This document shows, one piece after another, positions 17,277 to 27,628 of a DNA stretch of 64,000 bases (its first letter is position 1; every line of letters starts with the position of its first letter). Location of the stretch: NCBI RefSeq assembly GCF_001518815.1, contig NZ_CP013987.1, forward strand, positions 186,001-250,000, read 5' to 3'. Source of the DNA: Pseudomonas oryzihabitans (lineage in GTDB: Bacteria; Pseudomonadota; Gammaproteobacteria; Pseudomonadales; Pseudomonadaceae). The notes below the pieces were generated by a model, which was given only the letters and a program-made list of their open reading frames with translations, ran no database searches and was not told the DNA's origin. Made by a program: the position numbers and the translations under genes.

Positions 17277-17645
17277 ATGAGTCTGCGCTATACCGATGAA
17301 CACGAATGGCTGCGTCAGGAAGCCGATGGCAGCATCACCGTCGGCATCACCGACTATGCTCAGGACTCGCTGGGCGACCTGGTCTTCGTGCAACTGCCGG
17401 AGCTGCGTAGCTATGCCCAGGGCGATGAGGTCGCGGTGCTGGAGTCGGTCAAGGCCGCCAGCAACATCACCATGCCGCTGGAAGGCGAGGTCCTGGCGGT
17501 CAACGAGGCGCTGAACGATGCGCCCGAGACCATCAACAGTGATCCGCTGAACGCCGGCTGGTTCTTTCGCTTCCAGCCCACCGATGCCGCGGCCTTCGCC
17601 GCGCTGCTCGATGAAGCCGCCTATCAGCAACTGATCAAGGGGTAA
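17277..17645 (+). CDS. gcvH: Glycine cleavage system H protein
   Basis: A 122-residue lipoyl carrier shuttling the aminomethyl group between GcvP and GcvT. The lipoylated lysine is K59 in [12 protein letters not shown], and the barrel motif [34 protein letters not shown] is typical. The start has AGGAG about eight bases upstream. It is first gene of gcvH-gcvP-gcvT, seven bp before gcvP, driven by the sigma-54 promoter at 17211-17226. Confidence 0.96.
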   Translation: MSLRYTDEHEWLRQEADGSITVGITDYAQDSLGDLVFVQLPELRSYAQGDEVAVLESVKAASNITMPLEGEVLAVNEALNDAPETINSDPLNAGWFFRFQPTDAAAFAALLDEAAYQQLIKG

Positions 17646-17652
17646 GACCGCC

Positions 17653-20508
<2,856 letters not shown>

Positions 20509-20543
20509 CCCTCACCCCCGGCCCCTCTCCCGGGGGAGAGGGG
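20509..20543. repeat. Palindromic interspersed repeat (CCCTCACCCC...CCCTCTCCC/GGGAGAGGG family)
   Basis: Starts one base after the gcvP stop. CCCCTCTCCC (20522-20531) pairs with GGGAGAGGGG (20534-20543), preceded by CCCTCACCCCCGG. The same family recurs at 20615, 26.4-27.1 kb and 44.7-45.1 kb. It may damp gcvP-gcvT readthrough or stabilise the gcvHP message 3' end. Confidence 0.85.
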
Positions 20544-20614
20544 AGCAAAGCCGCGGCACTCCGATAGCTCTGCAGCCGTTGTGCAGGGTGTCCGAGTGAA
20601 GCACCGCTCTTTCC

Positions 20615-20648
20615 CCCTCTCCCTCAGGGAGAGGGCCGGGGTGAGGGA
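20615..20648. repeat. Palindromic interspersed repeat, inverted copy
   Basis: CCCTCTCCC-TCA-GGGAGAGGG (20615-20635) followed by CCGGGGTGAGGG, the reverse complement of the flank of the copy at 20509. The two form an inverted pair filling much of the 259-bp gcvP-gcvT gap. No gene is seen in that gap. Confidence 0.85.
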
Positions 20649-20767
20649 AATCCGAAGCACCGAGGTCGCGTCTCGCTCGTCAGCGGCAGGCACGACCCAC
20701 TCAGATAACAGCTTCCTGCTCTGGAGGACCGGAGTGCGGAAGCCGCCACCCGACACGGAGCCCCACC

Positions 20768-21877
20768 ATGTCCCTGCTCAAGACTTCGCTGCACGCCCTG
20801 CACCTGGAACTCGGCGCCCGCATGGTGCCCTTCGCCGGCTACGAGATGCCGGTGCAATACCCGCTCGGCGTGCTCAAGGAGCACCAGCACACCCGTGCCC
20901 AGGCCGGGTTGTTCGATGTCTCCCACATGGGCCAGGTCATGCTCGAAGGCGAGGAAGCCGCCGAGGCCCTGGAGACCCTGGTCCCGGTCGACATCATCGA
21001 CCTGCCCAGCGGCATGCAGCGCTATGCCCTGCTGACCGACGACAACGGCGGCATCCTCGACGACCTCATGGTCGCCAACCTGGGCGACTGCCTCTATCTG
21101 GTGGTCAACGCCGCCTGCAAGGAAGCCGACCTCGCCCACCTGGAAAAGCACCTGGGCGATCGCTGCCAGGTGCTGCCGCAATTCGATCGCGCCCTGCTGG
21201 CCCTGCAGGGGCCTGCAGCCGCTACGGTCCTGTCGCGCCTGGCGCCGGAAGTGGCCGAGATGACCTTCATGCAGGTGCGTCGCGTGAAGCTGCTGGACCA
21301 GCCCTGCATCGTCAGCCGCAGCGGCTACACGGGGGAGGACGGTTACGAGATCTCGGTGCCGAGCGCCGCCGCCGAAGCCCTGGCGCGCCATCTGCTGGCC
21401 GAGCCGGAAGTCGAGGCCATCGGCCTGGGTGCCCGGGATTCCCTGCGCCTGGAAGCGGGCCTCTGCCTCTATGGTCACGACATGGATGCCGGTACCACGC
21501 CGGTCATGGCCAACCTCGGCTGGGCCCTGTCCAAGGTGCGCCGTGAGGGCAATGGCCGCGCCGGTGGTTTCCCCGGCGCCGAGCGCATCTTCACCGAGCA
21601 GCGTGAGGGCGTGAGTCGCAAGCGCGTCGGCCTGCTGGTGCAGGAGCGGGTGCCGGTGCGCGAAGGCGCGGAACTGGTGGATGCCAATGGCGCCAGCATC
21701 GGTCGCGTGACCAGTGGCGGCTTTGGCCCGACCCTGGGCGCCCCGGTGGCCATGGGGTATGTCGACAGTGCTTTCGCCGCCGTCGATACCCCGCTGTTCG
21801 CCGTGGTGCGTGGCAAGCAGGTCCCGGTCAAGGTCGCCAAGACCCCCTTCGTGCCGCAGCGGTATTACCGTGGGTAA
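20768..21877 (+). CDS. gcvT: Aminomethyltransferase, glycine cleavage T protein
   Basis: A 369-residue tetrahydrofolate-dependent enzyme releasing ammonia from aminomethyl-lipoyl-GcvH and forming 5,10-methylene-THF. Family segments: VPFAGYEMPVQYPLGVLKEHQHTRAQAGLFDVSHMGQV, LTDDNGGILDDLMV, GYTGEDGYEISVP, GLGARDSLRLEAGLCLYGHDMD. It is the third gene of the operon but separated from gcvP by 259 bp with two palindromic repeats. In P. aeruginosa the GcsR-controlled operon has glyA2 and sdaA between gcvP2 and gcvT2; both are absent here. Confidence 0.96.
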   Translation: MSLLKTSLHALHLELGARMVPFAGYEMPVQYPLGVLKEHQHTRAQAGLFDVSHMGQVMLEGEEAAEALETLVPVDIIDLPSGMQRYALLTDDNGGILDDLMVANLGDCLYLVVNAACKEADLAHLEKHLGDRCQVLPQFDRALLALQGPAAATVLSRLAPEVAEMTFMQVRRVKLLDQPCIVSRSGYTGEDGYEISVPSAAAEALARHLLAEPEVEAIGLGARDSLRLEAGLCLYGHDMDAGTTPVMANLGWALSKVRREGNGRAGGFPGAERIFTEQREGVSRKRVGLLVQERVPVREGAELVDANGASIGRVTSGGFGPTLGAPVAMGYVDSAFAAVDTPLFAVVRGKQVPVKVAKTPFVPQRYYRG

Positions 21878-21951
21878 GTAGTCGCCACGAGCATGGCGGC
21901 CATGGCGGTCCGCCGTTGCGGCTAATCCTGCGGGACTCTGGTGCTTTGTTG

Positions 21952-22015
21952 ATCGCGGCCATGGACCGCTCCTACAGGTACGGACGTTACCGTAGGAGCG
22001 GTCCATGGCCGCGAT
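21952..22015. repeat. Pseudomonas-type REP hairpin downstream of gcvT
   Basis: 64-nt inverted repeat with 24-bp perfect arms beginning ATCGCGGCCATGG and ending CCATGGCCGCGAT, containing CTCCTAC/GTAGGAG around a 16-nt loop that itself holds GGTA/TACC. This is the GTAGGAGCGG...CCGCGA REP class spread through Pseudomonas genomes. It ends five bases from the GST stop, between convergent gcvT and GST genes, and may act as a bidirectional terminator. A degenerate partial copy appears to lie just upstream (about 21890-21930). Confidence 0.88.
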
Positions 22016-22020
22016 GCTTT

Positions 22021-22635
22021 CTAGGCCACCGGATAATCTCGAAACACCGACAGCGCCTCCGCCTCGGCGGTCAGGGCCTCCAGTGTCGGGTAATTGCGCC
22101 GCTCGATCAGCTCCGGCAGGGCGAAGTGCAGGAAGGTCCAGGCCACGGCGGTGTCGATGGCGTCCTGGCCGATGCTGTCCTCGCCCAGCGGCGGCCGCGG
22201 GCCTAGCCAGGCCTTGTCCAGGGCGCCACAGGCCGCGCGCAACTGCCCCTCTACCCGCTGCTGCCAGGGCGCATGACGCTTCTCTGCCGGCCGCAGGTCG
22301 CGCTCGTATAGCAACTGTACGGCTTTCTCGGACAAGGCCAGCGCCAGACCGCTTCGGCTGAGCGCGGTCGCCCGCGCGGCATGGCCACTGGGCAGCAATT
22401 GCCGGCTGCCGCAGGCGAGGTGCTGGGCGTAGTCCAGAATCAGTGACGAATCCATCAGCCGCTGGCCATCCTGGCAGATCAGCGTGGGTGCCTTGAGTAC
22501 CGGATTGAACCTGCGAAAGCGCTCGACCTCACGGAAGAGCGATATCTGGCGCAGTTCGAAGGGCAGAACCAGCAGGCGAAGGGAGATCGCGACCCGCCGC
22601 ACGTAGGGGGAGTCGAGCATGCCGATGAGTTGCAT
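22021..22635 (-). CDS. Glutathione S-transferase family protein
   Basis: A 204-residue protein with an N-terminal thioredoxin-like domain (MQLIGMLDSPYVRRVAISLRLL; the serine in DSPYVRR at the usual catalytic position; LKAPTLICQDGQRLMDSSLILDY, which holds the cis-proline and gamma-glutamyl binding loop) and an all-helical C-terminal domain. Substrate unknown. It is divergent from the LysR gene at 22792; the 156-bp gap between them holds a parS-like palindrome. Confidence 0.87.
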   Translation of the reverse strand: MQLIGMLDSPYVRRVAISLRLLVLPFELRQISLFREVERFRRFNPVLKAPTLICQDGQRLMDSSLILDYAQHLACGSRQLLPSGHAARATALSRSGLALALSEKAVQLLYERDLRPAEKRHAPWQQRVEGQLRAACGALDKAWLGPRPPLGEDSIGQDAIDTAVAWTFLHFALPELIERRNYPTLEALTAEAEALSVFRDYPVA

Positions 22636-22665
22636 GGGAAGCGTCCTGTCAGAAAGGGTGAATCC

Positions 22666-22681
22666 TGTTTCACGTGGAACG
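22666..22681. other. parS-like ParB-binding palindrome
   Basis: TGTTTCACGTGGAACG differs from the general parS consensus TGTTNCACGTGNAACA only at the last base, and the inner 14 bp GTTTCACGTGGAAC is intact apart from the freely variable positions. It lies in the GST-LysR intergenic region. ParB, Noc or an unrelated CACGTG-binding protein could use it; sequence alone does not settle which. Confidence 0.6.
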
Positions 22682-22791
22682 TCATCCGCATAACGTGTTT
22701 AACGCTGGATGCCGCTCTGGACAAGACATTAGGGCTTGGGCGAAGCTGCTTCCAGCGAGAAAATCTGACTGAATCGTTAAGGAAAGCTTAC

Positions 22792-23697
22792 ATGTCACGG
22801 GTGCCACCGCTGAATGCCCTGCGTTGTTTCGAAGCGGTAGCGCGGCTGGGAAGCGTGACGCGGGCGGCGGCCGAATTGCACCTGACCCATGCCGCGGTCA
22901 GCCAGCAGGTGAAGGGGCTGGAACATCAACTGGGCATGGTGCTGTTCGAGCGTCAGGGGCGCGGGATAGAGGTCACCGGTGATGGCCGCGTCTATGCCGA
23001 GCAGGTCCGCCAGTTGCTCGAGGATCTGGGCGAAGCCACACGGCGGCTGCAGGCCCGACCGCGCCGTAACGAACTGGTGTTCGCCACCTTTCCGTCCTTC
23101 GCCGCGCACTGGCTGCTGCCGAGGCTGCCCCGCTTCAGCGCCCTGCACCCGGAGTACCGTATCCGCCTCCAGACCAGCCTGGATTTCCAGGATCTGCGCC
23201 AGGGCATGGTGGATATCGGCGTACGCATGGGCGAGGGGCAATGGGATGGTCTGACGGCGCTACGACTGTTCCAGGACGATGTGCTGCTGGTGGCTGCGCC
23301 TGGCTACAACGGTGGGCAGCTGCCGCGCAATCTGGACGAAGCCCTCGCACAGCCGCTGATGCATACGGAGGAAACCTGGCTGCACTGGGGCGAGACGGCC
23401 GGTCTGGGCGAGGCGGCGCCCAATCGCGGTATCACCGTGAACGATTCCAACGTGGTGCTGGAGGCGCTGCGCCTCGGTCAGGCGCTGGCGCTGGAACGGC
23501 GTAGCCTGGTGCAGGCGGCGCTGAACGAGGGGCGCCTGGTCCAGCTCAGTCCGGTGGTGGCGCCCTATCCCTACGCCTACTGGCTGGTCTGGCCGGAGCG
23601 TGCCGAATCGGCGGAAAAGCAGGAGCGCTTCACCGCCTGGATCCAGGCCGAGGTCGCGACCTATGTGGCCGCGATCGAGACTCGGGCGCCCGGCTAG
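22792..23697 (+). CDS. LysR-family regulator (GcvA-like subgroup)
   Basis: A 301-residue LTTR beginning MSRVPPLNALRCFEAVARLGSVTRAAAELHLTHAAVSQQVKGLE in segments, the PPLNALR...FEAVAR...HAAVSQQV pattern of the GcvA/AmpR-like group. The start at 22792 has AAGGA upstream and the usual length; the open frame begins 54 codons earlier, inside the promoter region. It is divergent from GST, the likely target. Proximity to gcv genes is suggestive, but the sigma-54 module already explains gcv control here. Confidence 0.86.
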   Translation: MSRVPPLNALRCFEAVARLGSVTRAAAELHLTHAAVSQQVKGLEHQLGMVLFERQGRGIEVTGDGRVYAEQVRQLLEDLGEATRRLQARPRRNELVFATFPSFAAHWLLPRLPRFSALHPEYRIRLQTSLDFQDLRQGMVDIGVRMGEGQWDGLTALRLFQDDVLLVAAPGYNGGQLPRNLDEALAQPLMHTEETWLHWGETAGLGEAAPNRGITVNDSNVVLEALRLGQALALERRSLVQAALNEGRLVQLSPVVAPYPYAYWLVWPERAESAEKQERFTAWIQAEVATYVAAIETRAPG

Positions 23698-23712
23698 GGC
23701 GCCAGGGACGTC

Positions 23713-23904
23713 TTAGCGCAGCAGCAGCTTGCGACGGCCGTCCGGCCAGACTTCCCAGAGTTGATCGTTGATACGCTGCACCTGGCTGGTGGTGCGGCGC
23801 ATGGTGGTGATCGCGGCCCGCAGCGCCTGGCTGCTGGCGGTATCCACGTGATTACCCGCGCCGGTGCTCTCGGCCTTGGCGCGATCCATAGCTACAGTGT
23901 TCAT
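23713..23904 (-). CDS. Small conserved-looking hypothetical protein, 63 residues
   Basis: Begins MNTVAMDRAKAESTG, with GGGAGG six bases upstream, which fixes this start over a longer frame from 24015. It is hydrophilic, with a basic C-terminus (LWEVWPDGRRKLLLR) and no signal or membrane segment. It converges on the LysR gene with a 15-bp gap. I do not recognise a function. The 244 bp up to topB show no other gene. Confidence 0.6.
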   Translation of the reverse strand: MNTVAMDRAKAESTGAGNHVDTASSQALRAAITTMRRTTSQVQRINDQLWEVWPDGRRKLLLR

Positions 23905-24148
23905 TGACGCCTCCCAGAGCTCGGCTAAAGACGGCGAAAATGCCGTAGCCCAAGGACCGGCCGTCACGGGCAAGATTCCGCTCCCCCTGTAGCAGCCGTT
24001 CAAGCTGTGATCCACGTCCTACGGGCGCTGTGGCCTGTTGGGCGAATTTGCGCAAAGACCGCTTTCTGTACGGATATACAGATTAGTCCTTGCGCTGCCC
24101 GGCGCCGCTTTGCATCCTGTGGCGATTCCCTCCGGTACGACGCCCGCC

Positions 24149-26107
24149 ATGCAGCTGTATCTCTGCGAAAAACCCTCTCAGGCCAAGGACATCGCCCGTG
24201 TCCTCGGTGCCAATCGCCGTGGCGAGGGCTGCCTGCAGGGGCAGGGCGTGACCGTCACCTGGTGCATCGGCCACCTGCTCGAGACGGCACCACCGGACGC
24301 CTACGACGCCCGCTACAAACGCTGGTCGCTGGACGACCTGCCCATCGTGCCCGAGCAATGGAAACTACAGGTCAAGAAGACCACCGGCAGCCAGTTCAAG
24401 GCGGTCAAGCGCCTGCTGGGCGAGGCCAGTGAGCTGGTGATCGCCACCGACGCGGATCGCGAGGGCGAGATGATCGCCCGCGAGCTGGTGGAGCATTGCC
24501 GTTATCGTGGGCCGATTCGCCGGCTGTGGCTGTCGGCGCTGGATGATGTCTCCATTCGCCGCGCTCTGGCCGCGCTCAAGCCCGGTGCCGAAACCTATGG
24601 GCTGTATCAGTCTGCGCTAGGTCGCTCGCGGGCCGATTGGCTGATCGGCATGAACATGAGCCGGCTGTTCACCCTGCTGGGGCGCCGTTCGGGTTACCAG
24701 GGCGTGCTCTCGGTAGGGCGGGTGCAGACTCCGACCCTGCGCCTGGTGGTGGACCGCGACCGCGCCATCGCCGCCTTCGTGCCGGTGCCTTTCTGGACCG
24801 TGGAGGCGACCCTGGAGGCCTCTGGCGGACGCTTTCAGGCGCAGTGGCAGCCCCCGGAAGCCGTCTGCGACGACCAGGGTCGCTGCCTCAAGCCCGAGGT
24901 GGCCCAGGCGGCGGCCCGGGCTATCGAGGCGGCCGGGCAGGCCCGACTGGTCAAGCTCAAGACCGAGCGTATCCGCGAGGCGGCGCCCTTGCCCTTCGAC
25001 CTGGGCACCCTACAGGAGGTGTGCTCCAAGCGACTGAACCTCGGCGCCCAGCAGACCCTGGACGTCGCCCAGGCGCTCTACGAGACCCACAAGCTGATCA
25101 CCTACCCGCGCAGCGATTGCGGCTACCTGCCGCTCTCCCAGCACGCCGAGGCCCCGGCGCTGCTCGCCGCCTTGCTGGGCGCCGATGCGAGCCTGGCACC
25201 GCTGCGCGAGCATCTGGACGCCAGTCGTCGCTCGCGGGCCTGGAACGACGCCAAGGTCAGCGCCCACCACGGCATCATCCCAACCCTGGTCACCCGCGAC
25301 CTGGGCCGCCTGAGTCCTCAGGAGCGCAATGTCTACGGTCTGATTCGCGCCCGCTATCTGGCGCAGTTCCTGCCGCAGCATGAGTTCGATCGTACCCAGG
25401 CCGACTTCGAGGCCGGTGGCGAACGCCTGCGCGCCACGGGCAAACGCCTGGTGGAGCCGGGCTGGCGTCGCGCCTTGCCCGAGTCGCTCACGCCGCCCAA
25501 GGGCCGTGAGGCACCGCCGCCCCAGGCGCTGCCCGAGTTGCGCGAGGGGGAGCACTACCCCGTGGTCGAGGTGCGCTGCCGGGATCAGCTGACCCAGCCA
25601 CCCAAGCCCTTCACCGAGGGCGACCTGATCAAGGCGATGAAGAATGTCGCCAAGCTGGTGGAGGACCCGGCCCTCAAGCAGAAGCTCAAGGACACCACCG
25701 GCATCGGCACCGAGGCGACCCGCGCCGGCATCATCCAGGGCCTGCTGGATCGCGGTTACCTGGTGAAACAGGGCAAGGCCCTGGCGGCGACGCCAGCGGC
25801 CTTTGGCCTGATCGACGCCGTACCCCGGGCCATCGCCGATCCAGGCACCACGGCGCTCTGGGAACAGGCGCTGGATCGGGTGCAGGAGGGCGAACTGAGC
25901 CTTGCGGAATTCGTCACCAAGCAGTCGGCCTGGATGGGCAAGCAGGTGGAGCGCTGCCTTGGCCTGACCCTGACCATCAGCGGCCCGCCGCCGGCGGGCA
26001 AGGGCGCGCCTTGGAAGAAGAAGCGGCGTACCGGCGGGATCAAGGCCAAAGCCAAGCCGGGTGGCGCACCGACGCGCGCGCGCAAGCCTAAGGTCAAGCC
26101 TGGCTGA
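24149..26107 (+). CDS. topB: DNA topoisomerase III
   Basis: A 652-residue type IA topoisomerase, length as E. coli TopB. The Toprim domain starts MQLYLCEKPSQAKDIARVLG with the acidic triad region ATDADREGEMIA. The active-site tyrosine is Y319 in HKLITYPRSDCGYLP, and GIGTEATRAGIIQGLLDRGYL is the family motif. The basic tail (KKKRRTGGIKAKAKPGG...RARKPKVKPG) should bind DNA; no zinc fingers are seen, unlike TopA. The start at MQLYLCEK is fixed by homology; ribosome binding is weak. It overlaps the convergent DUF559 gene by 14 bp. Confidence 0.94.
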   Translation: MQLYLCEKPSQAKDIARVLGANRRGEGCLQGQGVTVTWCIGHLLETAPPDAYDARYKRWSLDDLPIVPEQWKLQVKKTTGSQFKAVKRLLGEASELVIATDADREGEMIARELVEHCRYRGPIRRLWLSALDDVSIRRALAALKPGAETYGLYQSALGRSRADWLIGMNMSRLFTLLGRRSGYQGVLSVGRVQTPTLRLVVDRDRAIAAFVPVPFWTVEATLEASGGRFQAQWQPPEAVCDDQGRCLKPEVAQAAARAIEAAGQARLVKLKTERIREAAPLPFDLGTLQEVCSKRLNLGAQQTLDVAQALYETHKLITYPRSDCGYLPLSQHAEAPALLAALLGADASLAPLREHLDASRRSRAWNDAKVSAHHGIIPTLVTRDLGRLSPQERNVYGLIRARYLAQFLPQHEFDRTQADFEAGGERLRATGKRLVEPGWRRALPESLTPPKGREAPPPQALPELREGEHYPVVEVRCRDQLTQPPKPFTEGDLIKAMKNVAKLVEDPALKQKLKDTTGIGTEATRAGIIQGLLDRGYLVKQGKALAATPAAFGLIDAVPRAIADPGTTALWEQALDRVQEGELSLAEFVTKQSAWMGKQVERCLGLTLTISGPPPAGKGAPWKKKRRTGGIKAKAKPGGAPTRARKPKVKPG

Positions 26108-26426
26108 GGACGGCGTACAGGCGTTCGAGCACGGCGTCGGGCTGGGTCAGGACGTCATGGTTCCAGAAACGCAGGGTCTGGAAGCCCTGGGTCTCCAACC
26201 AGGCATCGCGCTCACGGTCGTTGGCGCTGCCTTGATGCTGGCCGCCATCCAGCTCGATCACCAGCCGTGCTTCCAGGCAGACGAAGTCGAGGATGTAGCG
26301 GCCATAGGGGTGCTGGCGGCGGAATTTATGGCCTTGCAGACGCTTGCCGCGCAGGTGGTACCAGAGCAGGCGCTCGGCATCGGTCTGGCCTCGGCGCAGG
26401 GCGCGGGCATGGGTGATGAGGGGCAT
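26094..26426 (-). CDS. DUF559 (Vsr/endonuclease-like fold) protein
   Basis: A 110-residue protein of the DUF559 family: RRGQTDAERLLWYHLRGKRLQGHKFRRQHPYGRYILDFVCLEARLVIELDGGQHQ in pieces, where the D...E.DG.QH residues form a PD-(D/E)XK-like centre as in very-short-patch repair endonucleases. Such genes often ride near repeats and mobile DNA. The start is preceded by a 719-bp repeat-rich gap, and the stop overlaps topB. Biological role unknown. Confidence 0.83.
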   Translation of the reverse strand: MPLITHARALRRGQTDAERLLWYHLRGKRLQGHKFRRQHPYGRYILDFVCLEARLVIELDGGQHQGSANDRERDAWLETQGFQTLRFWNHDVLTQPDAVLERLYAVLSQA

Positions 26427-26454
26427 GGGAATCCTTTCCCTTGGCGTATGGGGC

Positions 26455-26820
26455 GGCCCTCACCCCAACCCTCTCCCAGAGGGAGAGGGAGCGGTACGGA
26501 GTGAGGGGTGATCTGGGGAGTATCGCCTGGAACAGTGGAGTTCGCGAGGCGCTGAGACGGCGCTTTGCGCGATGTTCGAGATGGCGCAGCTGAGGCGCCT
26601 GAGACCGTGGCGATAGCGTGGCCCTTACCCCAGCCCTCTCCCGGAGGGAGAGGGAGCGGTACGGAGTGAGAGGTGATCTGGGGAGTATCGCCTGGAACAG
26701 TGGAGTTCGCGAGGCGCTGAGACGGCGCTTTGCGCGATGTTCGAGATGGCGCAGCTGAGGCGCCTGGGACCGTGGCGATAGCGTGGCCCTTACCCAGCCC
26801 TCTCCCAAAGGGAGATGGGG
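26455..26820. repeat. Tandem array of a 165-bp unit (2.2 copies) containing a palindromic repeat
   Basis: Units 26455-26619 and 26620-26784 match nearly base for base at an offset of exactly 165, with a partial third copy from 26785 (one C deleted). Each unit opens with the CCCTCTCCC/GGGAGAGGG palindrome (variants CAGA, CGGA, CAAA in the loop), then GCGGTACGGAGTGAG and GGAGTATCGCCTGGAACAG. No credible coding frame is seen. Confidence 0.88.
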
Positions 26821-26884
26821 TGATACCGATCGAAGAGGGCTATGGAGTGACCGAGGAGATCAAAAGGTAGGCAACACGGCCAGG

Positions 26885-27126
26885 ATCGCTATCGCAGTAA
26901 CACCGAAACGACACTGAGGCTCTTGTCTGGAGGGGAAGCCCTTCACCGCTCCAGGCCGCCCCCTCTCCCTGGGGGAGAGGGTTGGGGTGAGGGCGCCAGA
27001 ATCAGGTATCGTGAATCGCTATCGCAGTAACACCGAAACGAAATCGAGGCTCTTGTCTGGAGGGGAAGCCCTTCACCGCTCCAGACCGCTCCCTCTCCCG
27101 GCGGGAGAGGGTTGGGGTGAGGGCGC
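26885..27126. repeat. Second tandem duplication, 112-bp copies at 130-bp offset
   Basis: Copies 26885-26996 and 27015-27126 share ATCGCTATCGCAGTAACACC, TCTTGTCTGGAGGGGAAGCC and end in CCCTCTCCC/GGGAGAGGG followed by TTGGGGTGAGGGCG. They differ at a few bases (ACACTG versus AAATCG) and in palindrome loops. The 719-bp stretch 26427-27145 holds only these repeats. Confidence 0.88.
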
Positions 27127-27145
27127 AAAGCCCCGTGCCCGCGTC

Positions 27146-27454
27146 TTATTTCTTCTCGAACGCCGCTGCGGCGGTGGCGTAGGCCGCTTCGTGGTAATCG
27201 AATTCGGCGGACTGGACCAGCAGGGTTTCCTCGTCCTCGGTGAAGGCGATCACCGGGCGATAGGAGAGGCCGTCGGCCTTGATCTCGGCTTCGTCGATGA
27301 GCTTGGAGAGATCGAAGGCGAAGTCACCGCAGATGGCCTTGGCCTGGGCGTCGGTGATGCCGTGTTTCTTCAGGGCATCGCGCAGCAGGGTGCTCCACTG
27401 GTATTGAAACTGGATACCCAGTTTGGCGTAGCTGGGACCGTAGTCGATTTCCAT
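27146..27454 (-). CDS. Hypothetical protein, 102 residues
   Basis: Begins MEIDYGPSYAKLGIQFQYQWSTLLRDALKKHG and ends YATAAAAFEKK; acidic, soluble, with no signal peptide. The middle (ITDAQAKAICGDFAFDLSKLIDEAEI) looks globular, and codon use matches its neighbours, so it is likely a real gene. I do not recognise the family. The ribosome-binding site is weak. The 174 bp upstream show no gene. Confidence 0.62.
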   Translation of the reverse strand: MEIDYGPSYAKLGIQFQYQWSTLLRDALKKHGITDAQAKAICGDFAFDLSKLIDEAEIKADGLSYRPVIAFTEDEETLLVQSAEFDYHEAAYATAAAAFEKK

Positions 27455-27628
27455 GAGTGTGTAACCGGGGCTTGGGAGGAGGGGGCGAACTCGCCACAGC
27501 GGCCTGCGAAATGACCGTTGTGAACGCTGCCGGTGGCACTACGATGGCGTGCCCCAAAGCCCAGGCAAAGGGGGGCGGGCCGGACGGCCAAATCTAATGA
27601 CCGAGAGGCCCGCACCACGGACGAGCGG

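Noticed and set aside
20581-21546. Plus-strand frame overlapping gcvT start
   Set aside because: Frame-shifted shadow of gcvT with Arg/Pro-rich translation.
22792-23697. LysR regulator as the main activator of the gcv genes
   Set aside because: It is GcvA-like in sequence style and near gcv, but the gcvH promoter is a sigma-54 type with TyrR-like sites, which a LysR protein would not use. It more likely controls the divergent GST.
26455-27126. CRISPR array
   Set aside because: Repeats are 165 and 130 bp apart with long, conserved units and palindromic cores, and no cas gene is near; the spacing is not that of a CRISPR.
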